NCBI GenBank assembly: GCA_964579505.1 | Contig: CAZOGC010000011.1 | Location: 6,170-70,169 of the forward strand | Origin: JAJYSO01 sp964579505 | GTDB lineage: Bacteria > Bacteroidota > Bacteroidia > Flavobacteriales > Flavobacteriaceae | Direction: 5' to 3' | DNA: 64,000 nt | Shown here: piece after piece, positions 42,424 to 51,081 of the stretch | Numbering within the stretch: position 1 is the first letter of the stretch | How the letters are laid out: each line of letters starts with the position of its first letter | Made by a program: the position numbers and the translations under genes | The notes under the pieces: model-generated | The model's input: the letters and a program-made list of their open reading frames with translations, nothing else | Told to the model about the DNA's origin: nothing | The model's database searches: none

Positions 42424-44073
42424 ATGAAAAAGTTATGGTGGCTCAACGAAGAGAGCGAACAAATTTTAAATAGAGGATATTTATTAAAAGGAGAAACGGT
42501 AAAAGGAGCTATAGAACGAGTGGCTACAGCAGCCAGTAAGCGGTTGTACAAACCTGAACTAAAAGAACCTTTTATTGAGTTGATAGAAAATGGATGGATG
42601 AGCTTGAGCTCTCCTATTTGGGCCAATATGGGAACCGAACGCGGGTTGCCTATTTCGTGCTTTAATGTACATGTGCCCGATTATATTGAAGGAATTACCC
42701 ATAAGTTAGGAGAAGTAATTATGCAAACCAAAATTGGTGGGGGTACATCTGGCTATTTTGGTGAATTGCGCGGTCGCGGAAGTGCCGTAACAGATAATGG
42801 GCAGAGTAGTGGTGCGGTTTCTTTTATGAAACTGTTTGACACGGCTATGGATACCATCTCGCAAGGTGGTGTGCGCAGAGGAGCCTTTGCGGCTTATTTA
42901 GATATTGATCATCCTGATATTGAAGAATTTTTGCAGATTAAAGATATTGGTAGTCCCCTGCAAAATTTGTTTTTTGGCGTGTGTATACCCGATTATTGGA
43001 TGCAAGAAATGATAGATGGAGATATGAAAAAACGAGAAATCTGGGCTAAAGTACTAGAATCTCGCCAAGAAAAAGGATTGCCCTACCTGTTTTTTTCTGA
43101 TAATGTAAATAGTAATAAGCCGCAAGTTTATAAAGATAAAAACATGCGCATTAATGCCAGCAACCTGTGTTCAGAAATTATGCTGCCGTCTAATTTTGAT
43201 GAATCTTTTATCTGTTGTTTGTCTTCGATGAACCTAGAGCTATACGATGAGTGGAAAGATACAAATGCAGTTCAATTGGCCGTTTTCTTCTTAGATGCTG
43301 TCTTGCAAGAATTTATTGCCAAAACAGAAGGAAATTATTATTTAAAATCAGCTAATACGTTTGCAAAACGTCATCGCGCTATAGGAATAGGCGCTATGGG
43401 GTGGCATTCTTACCTGCAAAAAAACAGAATCCCTTTTGAGGGATTACGTGCTAAGCAACTCACTACCACAATCTTTTCACACATAAAAGAAGCGGCAGAA
43501 GCGGCCTCAAAAGAACTAGCCAATATATATGGAGAGCCTGAAGTACTAAAAGAATATGGCAGAAGAAATACGACACTCTTATCTATTGCACCTACCACTT
43601 CCTCTTCAGCTATTTTAGGGCAAACTTCTCCGGGTATAGAGCCTTTTAGTAGCAACTATTACAAAGCCGGACTGTCGAAAGGAAATTTCATCAGAAAAAA
43701 TAAATACTTAAAACAACTGCTTATTGATAAGGGAATAGACAACGAAGAAACCTGGCGAAGTATTATGCTCAACCAAGGTAGTGTACAGCATCTGGCAGAG
43801 CTAACAGATGAAGAACGTGCCGTGTTTAAAACGTTTAAAGAAATAAGCCAGTTAGAAATTATTCAGCAAGCTTCTATTCGACAAAAATACGTAGATCAAT
43901 CACAGAGTCTAAACCTAAATATTCCGTCTAATCTACCTATAAAAGACGTAAATAAATTGCTGATAGAAGCGTGGAAATTGGGTATTAAAACCTTGTATTA
44001 TCAAAGAAGCCAGAGTGTTTCTAAAGATTTTGTGGTAAAGAATCTGGTAAGTTGTTTAAGCTGTGAAGCTTAA
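42424..44073 (+). CDS. nrdA: Class I ribonucleotide reductase, alpha (catalytic) subunit, short form
   Basis: A 549-residue catalytic subunit. Thiyl-radical Cys249 is in N-L-C-S-E (Asn247, Glu251), the redox pair is Cys79 (P-I-S-C-F) with Cys265 (I-C-C-L-S), the radical-relay Tyr pair is in T-L-Y-Y-Q, and the C-terminal shuttle Cys pair is C-L-S-C at 544-547. E. coli NrdA has about 760 residues; the missing part is the N-terminal ATP-cone, so overall-activity control by dATP should be absent. Gap to nrdB is 184 bp, with no terminator visible, so both are expected to be under the riboswitch. It converts ribonucleotides to deoxyribonucleotides. Confidence 0.96.
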   Translation: MKKLWWLNEESEQILNRGYLLKGETVKGAIERVATAASKRLYKPELKEPFIELIENGWMSLSSPIWANMGTERGLPISCFNVHVPDYIEGITHKLGEVIMQTKIGGGTSGYFGELRGRGSAVTDNGQSSGAVSFMKLFDTAMDTISQGGVRRGAFAAYLDIDHPDIEEFLQIKDIGSPLQNLFFGVCIPDYWMQEMIDGDMKKREIWAKVLESRQEKGLPYLFFSDNVNSNKPQVYKDKNMRINASNLCSEIMLPSNFDESFICCLSSMNLELYDEWKDTNAVQLAVFFLDAVLQEFIAKTEGNYYLKSANTFAKRHRAIGIGAMGWHSYLQKNRIPFEGLRAKQLTTTIFSHIKEAAEAASKELANIYGEPEVLKEYGRRNTTLLSIAPTTSSSAILGQTSPGIEPFSSNYYKAGLSKGNFIRKNKYLKQLLIDKGIDNEETWRSIMLNQGSVQHLAELTDEERAVFKTFKEISQLEIIQQASIRQKYVDQSQSLNLNIPSNLPIKDVNKLLIEAWKLGIKTLYYQRSQSVSKDFVVKNLVSCLSCEA

Positions 44074-44093
44074 ATGATATGTGTTTTATGTAG

Positions 44094-44131
44094 AAAGCCC
44101 TCAGGCGTTTAAAAACTTGAGGGCTTTTTTT
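44094..44131 (+). terminator. Terminator of the nrdBA operon
   Basis: Arms AAAGCCCTCA and TGAGGGCTTT, then TTTT on the plus strand, 20 bp after the nrdA stop. It also lies downstream of the convergent PpiC-type gene. Confidence 0.9.
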
Positions 44132-44160
44132 AGTAATGTATTTTAGATGAAAGCAACCAA

Positions 44161-45624
44161 TTATTGTTTTTTAAGCCATTTGGCTATGTCTTTACAATCT
44201 TTGTAGTTGTTGCCTATCTTTATGTAAGTATTTTCAATCTCTTTTTTTTGCCATTTTTGAATAGCTTCTATTTTTTTCTTATTTAATGCCAATTGTTTAA
44301 TTTTAGTGTAGTCTTTGGCATAGTCTGCAACGTGTTCCGGATAAAATCCGGTTACACTAATAATCTTGTAATATTTCCTTTCGGTTCTAGGGGCACGTTT
44401 AAGCATAACGTCAGAGACTTCCCCTTCTTTAAGACGTTTGACTTCGCTGTATACATCCGAGGGTAATCTGGTTAGGTTGAAACGAGTATCTCCGGTTTCA
44501 GAATTAATGAGTTGCCCCCCGTCACCACGAGTTTTATCATCGTCAGAAAAACGTTTTGCAGCTTGCGTAAAAGTCATCTTTCCATCTACAATAAAGGTGC
44601 GAATACTGTCGATTCGCTTTCTGGCATTCTCAAGTGATTTTTGGGTCAATTTAGGAATTAGTAAAATATGACGAATAATACGTTTTTGCCCTAAAACCTT
44701 TTCAACTTGAATAATGTGATATCCAAAAGCCGATTTAAAAGGCTTGCTAATTTCTCCTTCACGCAAGCTAAAGGCCACTTGCTTAAAGTTTTTATCTAAG
44801 GGAGAATCACGGGTAATAACTAATCTTCCACCGTTAGATGCGGTTCCTTTATCATCAGAATTAAGCACGGCTTTGGTTACAAAACTGGCTCCATTTTCTA
44901 AGACATCATTACGAATTTCGTTAAGCTTAGCTATGGTCCTTTTAATTTCAGATTCAGGAACTTTTGGTTTAATAATTAATTGGGCAATTTCTACTTCGTC
45001 TCCAATTTTTGGTCGTTTGTCTTTAGGAATGTCTGTAAAAAATTGATGTACTTCTTCCGGCGTAATAGTTACCTCATTCGTAATTTTTTCTTCCATTTGG
45101 CGAGATAACATATTGGTTTTGTCGATTTTAAAAAGCTCGTCTCTCAATTCGGTCTCTGAATTTTTTCGATAATATTTTACGACTTTTTCCATACTGCCCA
45201 ATTGTTTCACCAAAATTTGTATTTGTTGGTTTACTCTTTGGCGAACCATTGGGTCTGTAACCTGTTTAAAAACCGTACTGTCTTGTAGTGCCGCATGAGC
45301 AAAAAGGCGGTTTTGCATTAATTGTACAATCAAATCGCAATTAGTAATGTTTTTATTGTCGGGCATTTGTTGTTGAATGCTGAGTCTGCGTTTTTTGATG
45401 TCGCTTTCTAAAACCAGATACTTACCAACCACGGCAGCCACCCCATCTATTTTGTATGGTTGAAAAGCGTTGTTGGTAGAATCTGATGCCGCTTGTGCTT
45501 CCGCTAAAAGTGTACTTCCAGCCTGTGTGCTATCTTGTGCTTGTACCGGTATTACCCCGCCTAATAATAGACTGAGTACGCAAACTTTAATGGTAAATTT
45601 CAAATTTGTTATCTTCCAATGCAT
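44161..45624 (-). CDS. SurA-like periplasmic chaperone with two PpiC-type domains
   Basis: A 487-residue protein using the ATG at 45624; a TTG 11 codons upstream is less likely. The signal peptide ends near V-Q-A-Q-D (about 30). A SurA N-terminal helical domain (about 45-190) precedes two parvulin-type prolyl-isomerase domains. The first contains E-V-E-I-A-Q-L-I-I-K-P and F-G-Y-H-I-I-Q-V-E; the second contains R-H-I-L-L-I-P-K-L-T and A-K-R-F-S-D-D. It should help fold outer-membrane proteins. Its start overlaps the end of the upstream chaperone-like gene by 38 bp. Convergent with nrdA. Confidence 0.9.
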   Translation of the reverse strand: MHWKITNLKFTIKVCVLSLLLGGVIPVQAQDSTQAGSTLLAEAQAASDSTNNAFQPYKIDGVAAVVGKYLVLESDIKKRRLSIQQQMPDNKNITNCDLIVQLMQNRLFAHAALQDSTVFKQVTDPMVRQRVNQQIQILVKQLGSMEKVVKYYRKNSETELRDELFKIDKTNMLSRQMEEKITNEVTITPEEVHQFFTDIPKDKRPKIGDEVEIAQLIIKPKVPESEIKRTIAKLNEIRNDVLENGASFVTKAVLNSDDKGTASNGGRLVITRDSPLDKNFKQVAFSLREGEISKPFKSAFGYHIIQVEKVLGQKRIIRHILLIPKLTQKSLENARKRIDSIRTFIVDGKMTFTQAAKRFSDDDKTRGDGGQLINSETGDTRFNLTRLPSDVYSEVKRLKEGEVSDVMLKRAPRTERKYYKIISVTGFYPEHVADYAKDYTKIKQLALNKKKIEAIQKWQKKEIENTYIKIGNNYKDCKDIAKWLKKQ

Positions 45625-46447
45625 CTTTAGTAATTTCTTTTTCAAATTGTTTTGCAAATTGCAATTTTTTTTGGTTTAATAAAATTTGTTTTATAGTGGG
45701 TTTTATATAACTCAAAGGAGCTTGTTCATCGCGCAAACGAACATCTTTTATAAAAATCAAATATAGACTTAACGAGTCTTTAAGCGTGATGAATTTACCT
45801 TTTTTTAAAGAAATGTCGTTTTTTTTCTCTTTTAAGAGCGCTATTTTTTTATATAACAATTGTTGTTTTACCCATACAGAATCGTTTAATGAAGAAGCTT
45901 TAAATTTAAAAGATTCTTTATAGAGTTTGTTTTGATCTTCTGTGTTAAAGCGTTCAAACTGTTTTTTTATGTTGGCTAAGTCAGAATAATCTTTAGCCAA
46001 TTTAAGATAACGCAATTTTATCAGATTTTCATTGAGCTTAAAATTATCTTTGTTCTTCTCATAATATATTTTAATAGCCTGTTCAGAGATGCTCGTATCC
46101 ATTTTACTGGCAATAATCATATCCTTATAAGCCTCTGTATAAAGCTCTTGTCTATAGTTTTTAACCATAGCGTTATATTCTTCTTGCTTTTCTTGAGGCA
46201 AATTTCGTTTAGCCCCGGCTAATAACAACTGCTCTGTGGCCCATTTATTAATATAATTGTGCACAAAAATAACGCTATCTTCTGCTGATATATCATTAGG
46301 AAGCGCCTGCATAACTTCGCTTTTATCTAGATATACATTATCTACTCTGGCAAGGTGCTCAGTGGTTTTTTTCGGTTTGAAATAATGACAACTCACCATA
46401 GAAATGGCAAGAAATAAAAGGATGATGTGAATCGTTACTTTTTTCAA
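45587..46447 (-). CDS. PpiC/SurA-like lipoprotein without clear isomerase domain
   Basis: A 286-residue protein with a signal peptide and lipobox (M-V-S-C, Cys about 20). The rest is helical and charged, much like the chaperone arms of SurA (E-D-S-V-I-F-V-H-N-Y-I-N-K-W-A-T-E-Q-L-L near 56-75), and I see no parvulin active site. Many Bacteroidota have two or three such PpiC-related genes in a row. It is the first gene of the pair and overlaps the SurA-like gene by 38 bp. A chaperone role in the periplasm is inferred from that partner. Confidence 0.8.
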   Translation of the reverse strand: MKKVTIHIILLFLAISMVSCHYFKPKKTTEHLARVDNVYLDKSEVMQALPNDISAEDSVIFVHNYINKWATEQLLLAGAKRNLPQEKQEEYNAMVKNYRQELYTEAYKDMIIASKMDTSISEQAIKIYYEKNKDNFKLNENLIKLRYLKLAKDYSDLANIKKQFERFNTEDQNKLYKESFKFKASSLNDSVWVKQQLLYKKIALLKEKKNDISLKKGKFITLKDSLSLYLIFIKDVRLRDEQAPLSYIKPTIKQILLNQKKLQFAKQFEKEITKDALEDNKFEIYH

Positions 46448-46616
46448 AATAGTGAAATCAATCAGAAAAACCGATTAGATGCAGCAAAAATAAGAAACCC
46501 AGTGCTTTTGCCAAGTGTTTTAAGAATTAGATTCTGTTTTTTGGCTATATTCTTTATTATTATCAGTTAGTCGGCTATACTTTTTTTATCTTTAAGACCT
46601 GAAAAAATAGATTTTT

Positions 46617-47198
46617 ATGGCGCATTTGCTGATAGAAAGCATGGCAAAATACATCAACTTATTGCCTGAAGAAGAAAGGTGTTTGTTGGCCTCTTTTACG
46701 GTTGAAGAGCACAAAGCAAAAACATTTCTTTTGCGAGAAGGCGAAATTTCTAAACGACACATTTTTGTATTGTCCGGTATTTTGCGATTGTATACGGTAG
46801 ATGATAATTTGGTAGAGCACACCATGGGGTTTTCCCCAAGAGGTTGGTGGATGGGTGATATGTACAGTTTTTTATCAGGAAAACCGGGAAACTCTTTCAT
46901 AGAGGTAGTAGAGGAAGCTAAAATTATGTGTCAGACGCGCAAAAAACAACTTGTTATGTTTGATGAGATTCCTAAACTAGAACGGTTTCATCGAATTTTG
47001 GTTGAGCGTTCATTAGTGGCACATCAACAGCGGCTATTAGACATTATGCGATTATCTGCCGAAGAGCGTTATCTTAAGTTTTGCGAACGTTTTCCGGATA
47101 TAAAATACCGGTTACCCCAAAAGCAAATTGCTTCTTATTTGGGAATTACCCCGGAGTTTTTTAGCAAAATGAAAGCCAATATGCTTCGTAGAAAATAG
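46617..47198 (+). CDS. Crp/Fnr family transcription regulator
   Basis: A 193-residue regulator: a cyclic-nucleotide-binding-type beta-barrel (about 10-120, with F-L-L-R-E-G-E-I-S-K-R near 40-50) and a C-terminal helix-turn-helix region. The latter holds R-L-P-Q-K-Q-I-A-S-Y-L-G-I-T-P-E-F-F-S-K-M at about 165-185. Fnr-type cysteines are missing and the phosphate-binding cassette looks degenerate, so the ligand is uncertain. This matches the short Crp-like regulators common in Bacteroidota. It lies 87 bp upstream of the E2 gene on the same strand, but that gene has its own -7 box, so co-regulation is only suggested. Confidence 0.9.
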   Translation: MAHLLIESMAKYINLLPEEERCLLASFTVEEHKAKTFLLREGEISKRHIFVLSGILRLYTVDDNLVEHTMGFSPRGWWMGDMYSFLSGKPGNSFIEVVEEAKIMCQTRKKQLVMFDEIPKLERFHRILVERSLVAHQQRLLDIMRLSAEERYLKFCERFPDIKYRLPQKQIASYLGITPEFFSKMKANMLRRK

Positions 47199-47258
47199 CA
47201 ACCTTGAAGATGAAAAAATCAAATTGGATGTAAGCTAGAAAAAACGGCTGTTTTCGTG

Positions 47259-47266
47259 TATCTTTG
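47259..47266 (+). promoter_or_regulatory. -7 box (TATCTTTG) for the E2 gene
   Basis: Exact TAnnTTTG, 19 bp before the ATG at 47286. No -33 TTG at 17-23 bp is evident. Confidence 0.5.
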
Positions 47267-47285
47267 AACAATTCTATACTTATTT

Positions 47286-48641
47286 ATGCATACAAAAGAA
47301 ACCCCTCAAGAAACAATTATAAAACTACCAAAATTAGGCGAAAGTATTACCCAAGCCACCATTCTTAATTGGCTGGTAAATGAAGGTGATTTTGTAGAAG
47401 AAGGACAGAGTGTGGTAGAAGTGGCTACTGATAAAGTAGATTCTGAAGTACCGGCGCCAACTAGTGGCGAGTTGATAAAGATTATGACCCAACCTGATGA
47501 AGTGGTACAAGTAGGCCAGGTACTGGGAAAAATAAAATTTTCTGCGATAAAGCCTAAAAAGAACTCAACTTCTCAAAAAACAACAACTAATAAAGAGTCG
47601 AAGGCGCCTAACCCTATGCCGGTTTCCCCCAAGTCTAAAAAAACGACTCCCCCAAAACCAGCGGGTACAGCTCCACAACACGCGAGAACCATGACTTTGC
47701 CGGGGCGTAACGACAATCGGTTTTATTCGCCTTTGGTAAAACAAATTGCGGTAGAACACCACATTAGCTATGAGGAGTTAGCGCGTATTCCGGCATCTGG
47801 AGAGGATGGAAGATTGCGGAAGAGTGATATTTTTAAATACCTAGAAGCAGGACGTCCGGCGCAATTTGTACAAACAGTTCCGGCAGCGGTACCTTCCGGA
47901 TTTCAACTACCCGATTTACAATTTGACAAAGGAACCGGCCGAATTATAGAAATGGATCGTATGGCGAAGATGATTCGGGATCATATGATTTTTTCTCGCG
48001 TGCACTCTCCACACGTTACCGCTTACGTAGAAGCAGATATGACGGCTATGGTAAATTGGCGAAATGCTCATAAAAAAGCTTTTCAAGAAAAATATGGGCA
48101 GAAACTAACGTTTACCCCACTTTTTATTCAAGCAGTAGCTAAAGCTATTCAAGATTTCCCGATGATTAATTCGTCTTTAGATGGTGATAAAATTATTCAA
48201 AAAGAAGAAATTAATATAGGAATAGGAGCAGCGCTTCCTAGCGGAAACCTGATTGTTCCGGTTGTTAAGAAAGCGGGTCAAAAAGATTTAAAAGAATTGG
48301 CTACGACAGTAAACAGTTTGGTAGAAAAAGCACGGAATAATAACCTAAATGTAGATGACACCCAAGGCGGAACGTTTACCCTGTCTAACGTGGGTACATT
48401 TGGCAGTTTAATGGGTACCCCCATTATTAACCAACCACAAGCAGCTATTCTGGCTACCGGAGTGATTAAGAAAAGAGCCGAGGTAATAGAATATGAAGAC
48501 GGCGATAAAATTGAAATACGGCAAATGATGTATTTGTGTCTTTCGTTTGACCACAGTTTTATAGGAGGACATTTGGCGGGTAGTTTTTTAAGACGGGTAG
48601 CTGACTATTTTGAAGATTTTACGCCCGGTAAAAAGAATTAG
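47286..48641 (+). CDS. 2-oxo-acid dehydrogenase E2 (dihydrolipoyl acyltransferase), altered catalytic motif
   Basis: A 451-residue E2. The lipoyl domain (about 10-85) carries the lipoyl Lys50 in E-V-A-T-D-K-V-D-S. A long flexible Pro/Thr/Lys-rich linker follows (about 95-138), then the E1/E3-binding domain (about 140-190). The acyltransferase core (about 215-450) comes last. It passes acyl groups to CoA in the branched-chain 2-oxo-acid complex. The catalytic motif, normally H-x-x-x-D-G, reads H-S-F-I-G-G (His423, Gly427), so the usual Asp is Gly. That may weaken or re-shape activity. It is 11 bp ahead of the fused E1 gene, so the two are cotranscribed. Confidence 0.93.
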   Translation: MHTKETPQETIIKLPKLGESITQATILNWLVNEGDFVEEGQSVVEVATDKVDSEVPAPTSGELIKIMTQPDEVVQVGQVLGKIKFSAIKPKKNSTSQKTTTNKESKAPNPMPVSPKSKKTTPPKPAGTAPQHARTMTLPGRNDNRFYSPLVKQIAVEHHISYEELARIPASGEDGRLRKSDIFKYLEAGRPAQFVQTVPAAVPSGFQLPDLQFDKGTGRIIEMDRMAKMIRDHMIFSRVHSPHVTAYVEADMTAMVNWRNAHKKAFQEKYGQKLTFTPLFIQAVAKAIQDFPMINSSLDGDKIIQKEEINIGIGAALPSGNLIVPVVKKAGQKDLKELATTVNSLVEKARNNNLNVDDTQGGTFTLSNVGTFGSLMGTPIINQPQAAILATGVIKKRAEVIEYEDGDKIEIRQMMYLCLSFDHSFIGGHLAGSFLRRVADYFEDFTPGKKN

Positions 48642-48652
48642 ACTTAAAATTT

Positions 48653-50722
48653 ATGAAAATTGACAAAAAGATACTCAAGGAAGCCTTTACTCATTTGGTG
48701 ACGGCAAAAGCCTTGACCGAAACTTATGAAGCAAATTTTAAAGAAGCTTCCAAATATGTACATGCCACTTCCCGTGGACATGAGATTATTCAAATTGCCG
48801 CAGGGATGCAGCTCAACCCCTGGGATTATGTTTTTCCCTATTACCGCGATGATTCCATTTTGTTGTCTATTGGAATGACGCCACTAGATTTAATGCTACA
48901 GTTACGCGCTAAAAAAGACGATCCATTTTCGGGTGGGCGAACCTATTATTCGCATCCGAGTTTGCGAGACGAGGACAAACCTAAAATTCCTCATCAAAGT
49001 TCGGCAACCGGAATGCAGGCAATCCCGGCAACAGGTACAGCCATGGGGATGCAGTATAAAGAAATAGAGAAAATAAACAAGCTCGTAAAAGGCCAAAAGA
49101 AAGACGATAAACCGTTGGTAATTTGTTCGTTGGGCGATGCCTGTGTTACCGAAGGAGAAGTGGCTGAAGCTTTTCAAATGGCGGCTTTAAAACAATTGCC
49201 TATTTTATATCTCGTACAAGATAACGGCTGGGATATTTCTGCAAATCAACCCGAAGTACGAGCCCAAAATGCTTTTGAATATGCACAAGGCTTTAAAGGA
49301 CTTGAGGCTATTACAATTGACGGAACCGATTTTGAAAAATCGTATTCCACTTTGAAAAAAGTGATGGAAACTATTCGTGAAGAACGGCGTCCTTTTTTGG
49401 TACATGCTGAGGTTCCTTTGTTGAATCATCACACATCGGGTGTGCGGATGGAGTGGTATCGAGATGATTTGGAAGAGCAACGCAAGCGGGATCCTTACCC
49501 CAAGATGAAGAAATATCTGCTCAAAAATAATTTTACTGAAGCCGAGTTGGAGGCAATTGAACAAGCGGCACAAGCCACGGTAAAAGAAGGGTATCAAAAA
49601 GCAAATGAGGCACCGGATCCGGAACCTTCCGATTTGTTTACCCACGATTTTGCCCCTACGGAAGTTACCGAAGAAGTAGGAGAGCGTTCTCCCGAAAATG
49701 GAGAAAAAGTAGTGATGGTAGATTGTGCTTTGCATGCAATTGAAGAAATCATGAAAAAACACTCGGAGAGTTTGTTGTACGGGCAAGATGTTGGGGGCAG
49801 ATTGGGCGGTGTTTTTAGAGAAGCCGCCACCTTGGCTCAAAAATTTGGCGATGACCGAGTGTTCAATACGCCCATTCAAGAAGCTTTTATTGTGGGCTCG
49901 ACCGTCGGGATGTCGGCAGTGGGGTTGAAGCCGATTGTAGAGGTGCAGTTTGCCGATTATATTTGGCCCGGTCTAAACCAATTGTTTACCGAGGTTAGTC
50001 GCAGCAATTATTTGTCTAACGGCAAATGGCCGGTTTCCATGGTCTTGCGCGTTCCTATCGGAGCCTATGGCAGCGGTGGCCCCTATCATTCGGGATCTTC
50101 TGAAAGCGTGGTGTGCAACATCAAAGGAATTAAAGTGGTGTACCCGAGTAACGGAGCCGACCTCAAGGGACTGATGAAAGCCGCTTTTTATGACCCTAAT
50201 CCGGTGGTGATTTTTGAACACAAAGGATTGTATTGGAGTAAGGTGCCCGGAACCCAAGGAGCTACCTCTATCGAACCTTCAGAAGATTATATTTTGCCAT
50301 TGGGTAAAGCCCATGTTTTGCAAGAAATTTGGAAACAAGACGGGGTGGAAACCTTGTCGATTGTTACCTATGGAATGGGCGTTCATTGGGCGATGAATGC
50401 AGCCGAAGAATTAGGAATGCAAGACCGTATTGAAGTGGTGGATTTGCGTACACTGGCTCCACTTGATATGGAAACGATTTGTAAATCGGTAAAAAAATGC
50501 GGGAAAGCCTTGGTAGTAACCGAAGAACCCTCTAACAATTCCTTTGCCCGAGCTTTGGCCGGAAGAATACAAGAAGAATGTTTCCAATATCTAGATGCTC
50601 CGGTCATGACTTTGGGAAGTGAAAACATGCCCGCCATTCCGTTAAATGCTATTTTAGAGGCCACCATGATTCCTTCTACCGAAAAAGTAAAAAAGAAGAT
50701 TGGGGAGTTATTGGCTTATTAA
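48653..50722 (+). CDS. 2-oxo-acid dehydrogenase E1, alpha-beta fusion (branched-chain type)
   Basis: A 689-residue protein joining E1 alpha (about 1-340) and E1 beta (about 355-689). Thiamine-diphosphate motif in the alpha part: S-L-G-D-A-C-V-T-E-G-E (Gly161, Asp162) running to N191 in Q-D-N-G. The beta part has E-A-F-I-V-G-S-T-V-G-M and V-E-V-Q-F-A-D-Y-I-W-P. It decarboxylates 2-oxo acids, most likely those from valine, leucine and isoleucine, giving starters for branched fatty acids. It uses TPP, whose transport gene lies behind the riboswitch in this window. An E3 (lpdA) is at 30226-31614. The fused form is common in Bacteroidota. Confidence 0.94.
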   Translation: MKIDKKILKEAFTHLVTAKALTETYEANFKEASKYVHATSRGHEIIQIAAGMQLNPWDYVFPYYRDDSILLSIGMTPLDLMLQLRAKKDDPFSGGRTYYSHPSLRDEDKPKIPHQSSATGMQAIPATGTAMGMQYKEIEKINKLVKGQKKDDKPLVICSLGDACVTEGEVAEAFQMAALKQLPILYLVQDNGWDISANQPEVRAQNAFEYAQGFKGLEAITIDGTDFEKSYSTLKKVMETIREERRPFLVHAEVPLLNHHTSGVRMEWYRDDLEEQRKRDPYPKMKKYLLKNNFTEAELEAIEQAAQATVKEGYQKANEAPDPEPSDLFTHDFAPTEVTEEVGERSPENGEKVVMVDCALHAIEEIMKKHSESLLYGQDVGGRLGGVFREAATLAQKFGDDRVFNTPIQEAFIVGSTVGMSAVGLKPIVEVQFADYIWPGLNQLFTEVSRSNYLSNGKWPVSMVLRVPIGAYGSGGPYHSGSSESVVCNIKGIKVVYPSNGADLKGLMKAAFYDPNPVVIFEHKGLYWSKVPGTQGATSIEPSEDYILPLGKAHVLQEIWKQDGVETLSIVTYGMGVHWAMNAAEELGMQDRIEVVDLRTLAPLDMETICKSVKKCGKALVVTEEPSNNSFARALAGRIQEECFQYLDAPVMTLGSENMPAIPLNAILEATMIPSTEKVKKKIGELLAY

Positions 50723-51081
50723 CCTGATAATAATTTTTTGCTTCGATAGATTAGATATATGGGACTATATTTAGTTCAGTTTACTGCGTAGAATTTTCAC
50801 TTAATTGTTAATTTAGATAGTATGCTATTATATTCAAAGCTTTTTACTTGGTTGTCAATAATTCAGTTTATTCTACTTATTGGTTTTAAGGGTTAGTCGT
50901 TTGGTTGATTAGACGGCTTCTCCTAAATAAAAAAGAATAAATTATTGTTCAATAGCGGACTAATCATTTAGGAGAGAAAAAATCGGTAAAAACAATTGAC
51001 TATGAAAATAGAATTGGAAAATAAGAAAACGGGATAAGGTTTTTTAGGAAGATAAAAAATACTTTCCTGCTTTGTAATATT
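50723..51081. other. 359-bp gene-poor gap with paired inverted repeats
   Basis: AT-rich stretch between the convergent E1 and exonuclease genes. No obvious terminator follows E1. Two interleaved inverted repeats are present: TGATTAG (50906-50912) with CTAATCA (50960-50966), and TCTCCTAAAT (50919-50928) with ATTTAGGAGA (50966-50975). They alternate in order, so an RNA could form a pseudoknot or switch between two hairpins. A 24-codon hydrophobic frame at 50822-50896 has no supporting signal and is not called as a gene. Confidence 0.4.

Noticed and set aside
49205..49879. A 224-codon open frame on the minus strand
   Set aside because: It lies wholly opposite the well-supported E1 gene, has no homologous-looking domain and carries a composition typical of an antisense shadow.
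50822..50896. A 24-codon hydrophobic frame resembling a small toxin peptide
   Set aside because: No promoter, no ribosome-binding context and no antisense RNA signature are visible; such short frames occur by chance.
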